The translations under genes and the position numbers were made by a program. A DNA stretch of 64,000 bases from an uncultured Prevotellaceae bacterium (GTDB taxonomy: Bacteria > Bacteroidota > Bacteroidia > Bacteroidales > Bacteroidaceae): positions 1 to 64,000 of the forward strand of contig CACYJV010000017.1 of assembly GCA_902774815.1 (NCBI GenBank), given 5' to 3'. A model generated the notes under the pieces. The model was not told the DNA's origin, did no database searches, and saw nothing but the letters and a program-made list of their open reading frames with translations. Every line of letters begins with the position of its first letter. Position 1 is the stretch's first letter. Shown here one piece after another: positions 28,968-38,385 of the stretch.

Positions 28968-31064
28968 ATGAAAAGACATTTTATTTATCATCAAGCACTG
29001 GTAGTCTTCGCGACGTTCTTCGTCACACTTTCTATGCTGACGGGGTGTAAGGAGAATATCGATGAGTCCAACCTGTACACTTTCACTGGTGAGACCATCG
29101 AGGATTTCCTAGCCAATCGCGACGATCAGTACAGTAGTTTCAACTACATCCTTAAACGTATCGGCTACGACAAGATTCTGTCAGCCTACGGACAGTACAC
29201 GTGCTTCGCCCCAAACAACGATGCTGTCAGTCATTATCTCGACAGTCTCTACAACGACCCTGTCAATGTAGACAACCCTCACAACGGTATGACAGGCCAG
29301 GGACTGGAGGGACTCACCGACTCCCTATGCCGTGACATTGCCCTCTTCCATCTCTCTGCCACGCAGTGGATGGGCGTCGACATGAGTTCCGGTAAGACCA
29401 TCAGCACCATGTTAGGCCGCGACCTTAACACCGGTATCGACTCCGTTTCAGGTTCCATCATGATCAACCGCTATTCAGCTATTGTCACGATGGACAACGA
29501 GTTGGAGAACGGTATCCTCCACGAGATCGACCACGTCATCCAGCGTTCCAATCGACTCATGGCTGGTGAGATGGAGCAGCACGCCGATCTCTTCTCCATC
29601 TACTCGCAGGCGTTGAAGGCGACCGGTCTGGCCGACTCACTGACAGCCCAGAAGCGCACTGACTTCGATGAGGCCGATGTGGCTGGCCAGTACAAGTTCT
29701 ACGTTCCCAAGGAGTGCGTCATGGGCTATACTATCTTTGCAGAGACCGACGAGGCACTTCGTGCCAAGGGTATCAACAACATGGACGACTTGGTCAAGTT
29801 TGCTAACGAGGTCTATGCCCACTGCGCCGATGCCGGTTCCGGTTGGTACGATTACTACCGCAACCACGGCATCACCGTCAGCACGGGCAACGACTACGCT
29901 AAACCCAACAATGCGTTGAACATGTTCCTGCGCTATCACATCCTGAAGTGCAAGGTGCCGTTCGACAAGCTCATCCGTACTTTCAACGAGGTTTCCAAAG
30001 TGACGCTCTTCGAGTACTACGAGACCATGCTTCCCTACACCCTGCTGAAGGTTAGCCGTGTCAGTGGAAAGCGCCTCATCAACCGTTGGGTCACCAACAA
30101 CACGTTGACCGACCGAGTCGGCGAGATGGGTTCCAATGCCATGTCCACCATCATGCGCGACGGCATTGAGGTGAAGAACAACAACATCCAGTCGCTCAAC
30201 GGCTACATCCATCCCATCAGTGACATCCTTGTTTACGATGCAGATGTGCCCCATGGCGTGCTCAACGAGCGTCTGCGTTTCGACGACACCGCTCTCTTCG
30301 AAGAGATGATGTCCAACAATTTCCGTATGATTTCCGACGCTGAGGTCAATGCCCTCAACGACGGTAAGACCGGTACCGACGGTAACCTTGGTGGCAACTA
30401 TATCCGCTGTCCGAATGGTTTCTTCCGCAACCTGGTCATCTATAATGGCGAAAACACTCGTCTCTACTATCTGCCCGGTCAGAGCAATGGCTGGAGCAAC
30501 TATCAGGGTGACGAGTTCAACAGTAAGGGTACCTTCGACTTTGCCTTCCGTCTGCCGCCTGTTCCCGATGGCACCTACGAGCTCCGCATGGGCTACACCG
30601 CCAACGGCAACCGTGGTATGCTGCAGTTCTACATGGGCAACAGTTCGTCGCTGGGCAGTATGCGCGCCCTCGACATTCCTCTTGACATGCGCCACGTACC
30701 TGCCGACAACTACGTCAGCAATGCCGGTGTACAGACACCTATCCCCGATGCCATCACTGGCTGGACGCTTTACACACGTGAGGACGACCAAGGTGTTGCC
30801 ACCGATGCCGACATGCACAACCTCGGCTGGATGCGCGGCCCGCTCTACTACACGGTAGGTAAGGGTGGCTCCACCGTTGCCCGTGCCAATGCTCAGGACC
30901 TGCGCCGCATCATTACCAAGCAGTCCTTCGAGCAAGGCGACTACTGGCTCCGCTTCAAGACGGTGTTGCCCAACGACGCCTCCACGCAGTTCCACCTCGA
31001 CTACATCGAGCTCTGCCCAGAGAACGTCTATAACAACACACAGTATGTAGAGGACATGTATTAA
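28968..31064 (+). CDS. FAS1-domain lipoprotein B of a tandem pair
   Basis: 698 aa. Signal peptide with lipobox MLTGC, then KENIDESNLYTFTGETIEDF, nearly identical to its left neighbour. Same layout: two FAS1 units (TCFAPNNDAVSHYLDSL) and the C-terminal beta domain with RLPPVPDGTYELRMGY and IPLDMRHVPADNYV. Divergence is concentrated near residues 450-490 (AEVNALNDGKTGTDGNLGGN in this copy), suggesting different ligand contacts. Co-transcribed within the PUL. Confidence 0.9.
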   Translation: MKRHFIYHQALVVFATFFVTLSMLTGCKENIDESNLYTFTGETIEDFLANRDDQYSSFNYILKRIGYDKILSAYGQYTCFAPNNDAVSHYLDSLYNDPVNVDNPHNGMTGQGLEGLTDSLCRDIALFHLSATQWMGVDMSSGKTISTMLGRDLNTGIDSVSGSIMINRYSAIVTMDNELENGILHEIDHVIQRSNRLMAGEMEQHADLFSIYSQALKATGLADSLTAQKRTDFDEADVAGQYKFYVPKECVMGYTIFAETDEALRAKGINNMDDLVKFANEVYAHCADAGSGWYDYYRNHGITVSTGNDYAKPNNALNMFLRYHILKCKVPFDKLIRTFNEVSKVTLFEYYETMLPYTLLKVSRVSGKRLINRWVTNNTLTDRVGEMGSNAMSTIMRDGIEVKNNNIQSLNGYIHPISDILVYDADVPHGVLNERLRFDDTALFEEMMSNNFRMISDAEVNALNDGKTGTDGNLGGNYIRCPNGFFRNLVIYNGENTRLYYLPGQSNGWSNYQGDEFNSKGTFDFAFRLPPVPDGTYELRMGYTANGNRGMLQFYMGNSSSLGSMRALDIPLDMRHVPADNYVSNAGVQTPIPDAITGWTLYTREDDQGVATDADMHNLGWMRGPLYYTVGKGGSTVARANAQDLRRIITKQSFEQGDYWLRFKTVLPNDASTQFHLDYIELCPENVYNNTQYVEDMY

Positions 31065-31086
31065 ACCCCAATTATAGCATACGAAT

Positions 31087-32835
31087 ATGAAAAGAAACAT
31101 GATATTTAAAAACGCACTGGTCGTCATGGCAGCCTTCGTAGCAGGCGCCATGACAACAGCTTGCTCCGACTGGGACGACCATTACGATCCCACGGACGCC
31201 ACATCAGGTTCGGCCACGTCGACCCTTTGGCGTAACATCCAGACCAACACAGAGCTCTCAGAGTTTGCCGAGTTGGTACGTAAGACGGGCTACGACAAGA
31301 TCCTCGATGCCTCACAGACCTACACCGTCTGGGCTCCACTCAACGGTACCTTCGACTTCAACACCCTCTCTGCCCAAGGCAATGAGAAGTTGCTCAAGGA
31401 GTTTGTCCAGAATCACATCGCCCGCAGCAACTATCCTGCCTCCGGTTCCATCAACGAGCGTGTGACTATGCTCAACAAGAAGGTCCTCGGCTTCGTGGGC
31501 AATGGCAGCTACACCATGGATGGTGTTGATCTGACCAAGACCAACCTGCCCAGTACCAACGGTGTGCTTCATTTGCTGAACCATAAGCTCGACTTCCGTG
31601 CAAACATCTACGAGTCGCTCGATGCTTCTGAGTTCCCCATCGACTCGGTAAGTGACTACTACCACTCCTTCGACCTCAAAGTTCTCAACGAGAGCAAGAG
31701 TATCATCGGTCCTGTGGTCAATGGTGAAATCACCTACCTTGACTCTGTGATGGACGAGTCCAATAGCCGTTTCCTCGTCTATCGTGCACTTATCAACGAG
31801 GAGGACTCCAACTACACAATGGTAGTCCCCACCAACGAGGCATGGGTCAAGGCTCGCCAGGTCATCGCACCTTTCTATAAGTATGTCGACAACTTTGTCT
31901 ATACCAACAACCCAGTGGCCAGCAGCAACAACACTGAGGATGTGAACATTGATGCAGCCTATCTGACCGACTCCATCACTCACCTCGCGCTCATGCAGAG
32001 TCTGTTCTTCAACAACAACCTCTACGATAACGGCAAGCTGAAGAACCTCGCCACCGGCCAGCGCCTGCAGTGCGACTCGCTCGTCAGCACCACCATGACC
32101 AAGCTCTATCCCGAGGATGCTGCCAACTACTTCGAGGGTGCCATCCGCGTCAACAAGAGTAACGGTGCCATCTTCGTGACCGACTCGCTCCGACTCCACC
32201 CCTGGTCGTTCTGGAACAAGCCCATCACCATCGAGGCCGAGACTCCCTCTGTATATGGTGGCGTCTCTGGTGGTACTGCTGTCACACGCGAGGTGCAACC
32301 CACCGAGCAGAATCCTGCCGTGAAGGGAACCGTTTCCAACGGCAACTACCTCGAAGTTTCATCAAGTGGTAACTCCAGCTCGCAGCAGATCAACCTCTTC
32401 TTGCCTGGCGTGCTCTCCACCACCTATCATTTCTATGCGGTCTTCGTACCCGCACACATTACTAATGTCTATGCACCCGACTCGCTGCCCGCCACTTTCC
32501 AGGCACAGTTGTTCTACAACCGCGAGAATGGTACGAAGTCTGTTGCTCCGAAGAACCTCGGTACCTTCGTTACTGATCCTACCAAGGTCGACACCATCGA
32601 TATGGGTGAGTTCGAATTCCCCATTGCCTATGCTCACACAGGCACCGGAACCACCGAGTATGCCCCCTACATCCGCATCAGCAGCCGCGCACGTTCCGAC
32701 AAGTCCTTCGACTCTGTCCTCCGTCTTGACTGCCTGCGTCTTGTCCCGAAGGAACTCGACGACTACATGAGGGAACATCCCGACTACGTTTATCCTAAGG
32801 ATTGGGGTTCCATACGTATCAACATCAACTACTGA
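31087..32835 (+). CDS. FAS1-domain lipoprotein, shorter form
   Basis: 582 aa. Lipobox MTTAC (Cys about 26) followed by SDWDDHYDPTDA. Two FAS1-like regions (about 45-190, with YTVWAPLNGTFDF, and 195-390, with MVVPTNEAWVKA) are followed by a beta-sandwich-like C-terminal region (about 390-575) rich in short strands. It precedes the second SusCD pair by 34 bp and may act as its accessory surface protein. Confidence 0.88.
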   Translation: MKRNMIFKNALVVMAAFVAGAMTTACSDWDDHYDPTDATSGSATSTLWRNIQTNTELSEFAELVRKTGYDKILDASQTYTVWAPLNGTFDFNTLSAQGNEKLLKEFVQNHIARSNYPASGSINERVTMLNKKVLGFVGNGSYTMDGVDLTKTNLPSTNGVLHLLNHKLDFRANIYESLDASEFPIDSVSDYYHSFDLKVLNESKSIIGPVVNGEITYLDSVMDESNSRFLVYRALINEEDSNYTMVVPTNEAWVKARQVIAPFYKYVDNFVYTNNPVASSNNTEDVNIDAAYLTDSITHLALMQSLFFNNNLYDNGKLKNLATGQRLQCDSLVSTTMTKLYPEDAANYFEGAIRVNKSNGAIFVTDSLRLHPWSFWNKPITIEAETPSVYGGVSGGTAVTREVQPTEQNPAVKGTVSNGNYLEVSSSGNSSSQQINLFLPGVLSTTYHFYAVFVPAHITNVYAPDSLPATFQAQLFYNRENGTKSVAPKNLGTFVTDPTKVDTIDMGEFEFPIAYAHTGTGTTEYAPYIRISSRARSDKSFDSVLRLDCLRLVPKELDDYMREHPDYVYPKDWGSIRININY

Positions 32836-32869
32836 TCAAGTCTCACCTCTAATAAACGCTAAAGATAAT

Positions 32870-35800
32870 ATGAAAAGACATAATATTCTTTGCATGAGCA
32901 TTCTCCTGTCGTTTGCTGCCTGCTTGACGGCATTCGCCCAGGACGATGTGGAATATGATGACGAAGAAGTTCAGGAAACTGTCGTCAAGAAGAAGGCACC
33001 GGTCAAGAAGCCGCAGTACCCCACGATGGAAGTCAAGGGCGTCATCGTTGATGCTGCTACGAAGGCTCCTCTTGCCGGTATTCAGGTGCAGACACTCAAC
33101 GACCGCAACTATGCGGCCATGACCAACGAGAAGGGCGAGTTCACTATCAAGGTGCCCACCTTCGCAACGTCGCTCTTTGTCCATGCCCCGCGCTATCTGA
33201 ACCAGCAGGTAGGCATCGGCCGTGGTGACAAGGTGTTGCACATTGCCATCATCCCCGAGCATTTCAAGGCCATGTACGAGAATGGCACCCGTTTGGGCGC
33301 CTTCAGCGAGACCGCTGTCACTGGCAACATGTCGTTCACCGCCGAACCTGAGGTCGAGAATAACATCGGTGCCGATGTGCGTGCCGTCAACCGTTCGGGT
33401 GGTCCTGGCTATGGTGCCGCCATGTTCGTGCGTGGTCTCAACTCACTCAATGCCAATGCCCAGCCCCTCGTGGTCGTCGACGGTGTCATCCGCGACATGC
33501 AGGACACCCGCGCAACTCTCCACTATGGCGACTACACCAACCTCTTCCTCAACATCGCACCCGAGGACATCGAGAAGGTGCAGGTTTTGAAGAATGGTAC
33601 GGCTCTCTACGGTGCCAAGGGCGGCAATGGCGTCATCCTCATCACCACCAAGCGCGGTCATTCCATGGCTACCCGCATCAATGCCAACGTTGGCGTGGGT
33701 GTCGTCACGCTGGGACGTCTGCCCGAGATGATGGATGCCGACCAGTATCGCCTCTATGCTACCGAGATGCTTGGCACCTATCCCGACATCAACAAGTACG
33801 AAGGTACGTTCAACTTCCTCGATGAGGATCCCTCGAAGTTCTACTATGCCAAGTTCCACAATTCAACCGACTGGACCGACGAGGTCTATCACACGGCCCT
33901 CTCGCAGAACTACAACATCAACGTGCAGGGTGGAGACGATGTCGGTATGTACAACCTCTCGCTCGGCTACTCCAATGTAGAGAGCACGGCTCGCAAGAAC
34001 AACTTCAACCGTCTGAACGTGCGCTTTAACACTGACATCAGCATCATTGAGAAGCTCAACACGCGCTTCGACATGTCCTATGCCAAGATCAATCGCAATG
34101 TCTTCGACAATGGTGCTCCCGAGGACTTCTCTGTGGCTCCCGTGTCGTCGCCCACGTTCCTGGCACTCATCAAGTCGCCGTTCCTCAATCCCTACACCTA
34201 CAACAACGTCACCCGTCAGCTCACCACGACGCTGGCCGAGGCCGACGATTTCCTCGTGGGACTTGACAACGAGCTCACCCTCGGTAACCCCACGGCACTG
34301 TTGGAGAATGGTGAGGCCATCAACAAGAACCGCGTCGAGATGACCAACTTCAATGCCGTCATCGCACCACGCTACGAGTTCACGCCCAACCTCACGCTGA
34401 GCGAGACTTTCAGCTACACCCTTGACCGCATCTCACAGCGCTACTATCGTCCCAATGGTGGCATGCCTATGTTCATCATCGACGGTGTAGGACGTGTGCA
34501 GACGCTTTCACGTTCTATGTTCTCCAAGGAGACCAGCGTTATGAGCGATACACGCCTGCAGTTCACTAAGCAGCTCCGCGAGCACTTCCTCGATGTCTAT
34601 GGCGGCTTCCGCTTCGCATCCTTCGCCTTCGACGACAACTCACCGAAGGGCGAGCGTGCTTCCGGTGCCAACGACCGCCAGCCCAACATCTCCTCCAGCA
34701 TGGACTATGTCGACGTCATCGGTGTCGACGACAGCTGGAAGAGCCTTACCTGGTATGCCAATGCCGACTACAACTATCGCAACCGTTACTTCGCACAGGT
34801 ATCTCTCGCTCTCGAGAGCAGCAGCCGCTTCGGTAAGAACTCCAGTGGACTGAGCCTTTGCGGCGTCAAGTGGGGCATCTTCCCCAGCGTACAGCTCGGA
34901 TGGGCCATCACCAATGAGGCCTGGTTCCCGAAGACTCCCGCCATCAACTACCTGCTTCTGAAGGCTGGCTACGACGTTTCCGGTAACGACGACATCAGCA
35001 ACTACGCTGCACGCACATCGTTCGCCGTGCTGAAGTACCTCAACCGTCTCACTGCAGCCCAGCTCAACAACATCGGTAACGACGAGATTACCTACGAGAA
35101 GACCCGTAAGTTCAATGTCGGCCTCACCTCCTACTGGCTCGACAACCGCCTCGGTGTCAACTTCGACTACTATGTCCACCGCACCTCCAACCTCCTCACT
35201 ATGAAGAGTTTCGAGAATCCTGTGGCTGGTATCAACAACTATTGGTCGAACGGCGGCTCACTCGAGAACACTGGTTTCGAGCTCACCGTCACTGCCAAGC
35301 CCGTCGTCACTAAGGACTTTAATGTTGAGGTCGGTGCTTCCATGGGACACTATGTCAACAAGATCAAGTCCCTGCCCGACAACGACCTCCTCTACGTAGG
35401 TGGCAAGCGCACAGCTCTGGGTTACACCTCGTCCGTCTATGGCACCAACAACGTGGCCACCATCGTCGGTCAGTCCGCAGGCAGCTTCTATGGCTACAAG
35501 TTCCTCGGCGTCTTCGCCAACGATGCCCAGGCTGCCGCAGCAGGCAATGGAGGCTATCTCTATATGCGTGACAACACCGGCGCACCACAGTACTTCAAGG
35601 CTGGCGATGCCCACTTCGCCGACCTCAATGGCGATGGTATCATCTCCGAGGCCGACAAGACCATCATCGGCAATCCCAACCCCGACATCTATGGCAACAT
35701 CTTCGCCAACTTCCAGTGGAAGAACCTCACCCTCAACGTGGGCTTCAACTACTCACTTGGCAACGATGTCTTCAACTATCAGCGCAGCATCCTCGAGGGT

Positions 35801-36169
35801 GGCAACAATTTCTACAACCAGACGACGGCAGTGACCAACCGCTGGCGCTACGAAGGACAGGTCACCGACATCCCACGCATCAGCTATCAGGATGCACTCG
35901 GCAACAGCCGCTTCAGCGATCGCTGGATTGAGGATGGCAGCTATCTGCGTCTGAAGACCGTACGCCTCTCCTACAAGGTGCCCGTCAGCTTCTCATGGCT
36001 GCAGGGACTCCAGGTATGGGCCGAAGGCAGCAACCTCTTCACCGTCACTCGCTATCTGGGCAGCGATCCCGAGTTCTCCGTCGCCAACAGCGTCCTCTAT
36101 CAGGGCATCGATGCAGGCAACGTAGCCCTCAGCCGCGCCTTCTCACTTGGACTGAAGATAAATCTCTAA
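32870..36169 (+). CDS. SusC/RagA-family TonB-dependent transporter (second)
   Basis: 1099 aa, signal peptide MKRHNILCMSILLSFAACLTAFAQ followed by an acidic then Lys-rich linker (DDVEYDDEEV, VKKKAPVKK) not seen in the first SusC. Next come a carboxypeptidase-regulatory-like domain (MEVKGVIVDAATKAPLAGI), a plug (MFVRGLNSLNANAQPLVVVDG, LKNGTALYGAKGGNGVILI) and a barrel ending GLKINL. It is divergent from the SusC at 21592, so the two pairs probably bind different parts or sizes of a glycan. Third-position C content is higher than in the left half of the operon. Confidence 0.96.
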   Translation: MKRHNILCMSILLSFAACLTAFAQDDVEYDDEEVQETVVKKKAPVKKPQYPTMEVKGVIVDAATKAPLAGIQVQTLNDRNYAAMTNEKGEFTIKVPTFATSLFVHAPRYLNQQVGIGRGDKVLHIAIIPEHFKAMYENGTRLGAFSETAVTGNMSFTAEPEVENNIGADVRAVNRSGGPGYGAAMFVRGLNSLNANAQPLVVVDGVIRDMQDTRATLHYGDYTNLFLNIAPEDIEKVQVLKNGTALYGAKGGNGVILITTKRGHSMATRINANVGVGVVTLGRLPEMMDADQYRLYATEMLGTYPDINKYEGTFNFLDEDPSKFYYAKFHNSTDWTDEVYHTALSQNYNINVQGGDDVGMYNLSLGYSNVESTARKNNFNRLNVRFNTDISIIEKLNTRFDMSYAKINRNVFDNGAPEDFSVAPVSSPTFLALIKSPFLNPYTYNNVTRQLTTTLAEADDFLVGLDNELTLGNPTALLENGEAINKNRVEMTNFNAVIAPRYEFTPNLTLSETFSYTLDRISQRYYRPNGGMPMFIIDGVGRVQTLSRSMFSKETSVMSDTRLQFTKQLREHFLDVYGGFRFASFAFDDNSPKGERASGANDRQPNISSSMDYVDVIGVDDSWKSLTWYANADYNYRNRYFAQVSLALESSSRFGKNSSGLSLCGVKWGIFPSVQLGWAITNEAWFPKTPAINYLLLKAGYDVSGNDDISNYAARTSFAVLKYLNRLTAAQLNNIGNDEITYEKTRKFNVGLTSYWLDNRLGVNFDYYVHRTSNLLTMKSFENPVAGINNYWSNGGSLENTGFELTVTAKPVVTKDFNVEVGASMGHYVNKIKSLPDNDLLYVGGKRTALGYTSSVYGTNNVATIVGQSAGSFYGYKFLGVFANDAQAAAAGNGGYLYMRDNTGAPQYFKAGDAHFADLNGDGIISEADKTIIGNPNPDIYGNIFANFQWKNLTLNVGFNYSLGNDVFNYQRSILEGGNNFYNQTTAVTNRWRYEGQVTDIPRISYQDALGNSRFSDRWIEDGSYLRLKTVRLSYKVPVSFSWLQGLQVWAEGSNLFTVTRYLGSDPEFSVANSVLYQGIDAGNVALSRAFSLGLKINL

Positions 36170-36186
36170 AGCACAGACATACCATC

Positions 36187-38061
36187 ATGAAAAAGAATAT
36201 CATTATCATTGCAGCATTCTTCGGCATGCTTCTCGGCGCTACCTCGTGTCAGGACATGCTCGAAACCGAATCAAAGCGTCAGATCTTCGACCCGCAGCTC
36301 AACGAGAAAACCGACTCCATGTTCTACACTCTCGGTATTCTCAAGGGAGTCCAGCAGGCCATCGATCAGTATGTGCTCGTCAACGAGATGCGAGGCGACC
36401 TGGCAACTGTCAACAACTTCACATCGGCCGACCTCCGCGCACTGGCCAACTTCTCGGCAACTGCCGAGAACAAATACGACTCGGCTTACGTATTCTATCG
36501 CATCATCAACAACTGCAACTACTTTATAGCCCATCGCGACACCATGCTCCTCACCGGTAGCCGCAACGTCACGATTCCTGAGTATGTGCAGGCCAAGGCT
36601 ATCCGTGCATGGGCCTACATCCAACTCGCACGATTCTATGGCGAGGTGCCCTTCTATACCGAACCTGTCACCAGCATCAGCGAGGCCAATCAGGTGCGCG
36701 AGAAGAAGGACATCAAGGGCATTTGTGCAGCACTTGCTCCCGACCTTGCCCGCTATGCGGGAACAGCTCTTCCAACTTACGGTTCCGAGGTCAGTATCGG
36801 CTACACCAACATGGGTTCCGAGAAGATCATCAACACCGTGAAGACCATGTTCCCCGTTGACATCGTCCTCGGCGATCTCTACCTTGAGGCCGATGAATAC
36901 GAGAATGCCGCCAAGTCTTACTTCGCCTATCTGAAGAACAACGAAGTCTATGCACCTTATTACGTGCCGCAGCCTACTGCTTTCCCCATGGAGAAGTTGC
37001 GCGACATTCCTGCCAACCTTACGTGGGGCTACACCACGCGTACCTATGTGCAAAAAACAGACTGGTCCGATCAGTTCCTCACCGATCGTGGTTCCGAAAT
37101 CATCACCTACGTACCCATGGCAGTCAACAAGCTGCGTGGACAGGTCACCGACCTGCCACGTATCTTTGGCTACGACTACTACTACGTAGCTGGCCAGTCG
37201 TCAGCAGTTGATGAGAACGGCATGTACATCCCTGAGCGCGAAATTGACCCGTCGCCCGCCTACCTCTCGCTGGCATCCTCGCAGGATTACTACTACGTCA
37301 TCGAGAACACCTCCGAGCGCCTCGTTAATACGCTACGCTTCGGCGACGTTCGCCGCTACATGACACTCAACGGTATCACCATCAACGACTCCACGTTTGC
37401 CGTTAACCGTAAGTTCCAGCGTGCCAACATCCCCGTCTATCGCATTCCCACCGTCTATCTGCGACTCGCTGAGGCCATCAACCGTATGGGATATCCCGAT
37501 GCAGCCTTCGCAATCCTCAAGGACGGTCTGCACCGCGAAATGGCCGACGACTACAGCTACCTCTCCGAGGAGTCTCATCAGATGCTGCGCACCACTATTC
37601 CCTTCTTCTCCGAAGAGAACATCGCTGGTAACTTCGTCTACAACTTCGGCATCCACGCCTACGGCAGTGGCCACACCATGGGAGCCTTCTCTCCCTATCA
37701 GCTTGACACCGAGGTGCAGAAGCGCGTCGATGCGCTGAACAAGGCATTTGGACTCAGCATCACGTCACGGACCGAGGACGTCCTCGACGAGGAAGGCAAT
37801 GTCGTTGAAACCAAGATTATCTGGAACAAGGAAGACCTCATCAACGCCATGGAGGATATCCTCTGCGATGAGTATGCCCTGGAGTTCGCACTCGAAGGCT
37901 ATCGCTTCGGCGACCTCACACGTCTGGCTCGTCACAAGAACAATGCCGGCACCTACGGCAGCGACTTCGGCAGCCGCTGGTTCGCCAAGAAGATGGAGGG
38001 TAACCACCCCGTTGTCGACCTGACCAACCAGCAGAACTGGTACCTGCCCCTTGGCAAGTAA
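36187..38061 (+). CDS. SusD/RagB-family lipoprotein (second)
   Basis: 624 aa from the ATG at 36187. A longer open frame reaches back into the susC gene but lacks a signal peptide. Signal peptide MKKNIIIIAAFFGMLLGATSC with Cys 21 as lipid site, then QDMLETESKRQIFDP. SusD features: IRAWAYIQLARFYGEVPFY, IPTVYLRLAEAINRMG and the end motif EYALEFALEGYRFGDLTRLARH. It partners the SusC ending 18 bp upstream and closes the operon. Confidence 0.96.
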   Translation: MKKNIIIIAAFFGMLLGATSCQDMLETESKRQIFDPQLNEKTDSMFYTLGILKGVQQAIDQYVLVNEMRGDLATVNNFTSADLRALANFSATAENKYDSAYVFYRIINNCNYFIAHRDTMLLTGSRNVTIPEYVQAKAIRAWAYIQLARFYGEVPFYTEPVTSISEANQVREKKDIKGICAALAPDLARYAGTALPTYGSEVSIGYTNMGSEKIINTVKTMFPVDIVLGDLYLEADEYENAAKSYFAYLKNNEVYAPYYVPQPTAFPMEKLRDIPANLTWGYTTRTYVQKTDWSDQFLTDRGSEIITYVPMAVNKLRGQVTDLPRIFGYDYYYVAGQSSAVDENGMYIPEREIDPSPAYLSLASSQDYYYVIENTSERLVNTLRFGDVRRYMTLNGITINDSTFAVNRKFQRANIPVYRIPTVYLRLAEAINRMGYPDAAFAILKDGLHREMADDYSYLSEESHQMLRTTIPFFSEENIAGNFVYNFGIHAYGSGHTMGAFSPYQLDTEVQKRVDALNKAFGLSITSRTEDVLDEEGNVVETKIIWNKEDLINAMEDILCDEYALEFALEGYRFGDLTRLARHKNNAGTYGSDFGSRWFAKKMEGNHPVVDLTNQQNWYLPLGK

Positions 38062-38089
38062 TTCCTTCGTCAAAGACACTCTTCAATAA

Positions 38090-38132
38090 CAGTCCCCCAT
38101 CCGAATCAAATCGGGTGGGGGACTGCCTTTTT
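38090..38132 (+). terminator. Terminator of the PUL operon
   Basis: A 15-bp stem (38090-38104 with 38111-38125; arms CAGTCCCCCA and TGGGGGACTG) is followed by CCTTTTT. It lies 28 bp after the susD stop. Confidence 0.93.
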
Positions 38133-38167
38133 GGCTTTAATCACCGCCATTGCAAAGTTTTGTCACC

Positions 38168-38385
38168 TCTGTTCCATTGCTTTATAGGTTATAGAGCATT
38201 GCCTTATTGCTTATAGAGCGTTGCCTTGTTGCTTATAGGGCATTGCTTTGTCGGTTACAGCTCAATGCTTTGTCAGCAAGAAAGCTATGCTTTTATGCTT
38301 CAAAAGCATAGCTCTATACCCTTACAAAGCATAGCTTTCTATGGCATGAAACAATGGTATGTAGCATATAAAGATATGCTTCTGT
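38168..38385. repeat. Second array of degenerate 22-bp repeats
   Basis: About ten units follow a 22-bp period (TGC/AGC core near 38178, 38200, 38222, 38244, 38266, 38288, 38310, 38333, 38355, 38377). Typical units read GAGCATTGCCTTATTGCTTA. From about 38281 the units appear in the complementary sense (AAAGCTATGCTTTT, then AAAGCATAGCTTTC). Period and core match the array at 4826-5027. The array fills the gap between the PUL terminator and the convergent GH16-GH43 gene. Confidence 0.85.

Noticed and set aside
35995..36186. N-terminal extension of the second SusD protein
   Set aside because: It overlaps susC in another frame; the lipoprotein signal peptide starts at 36187.
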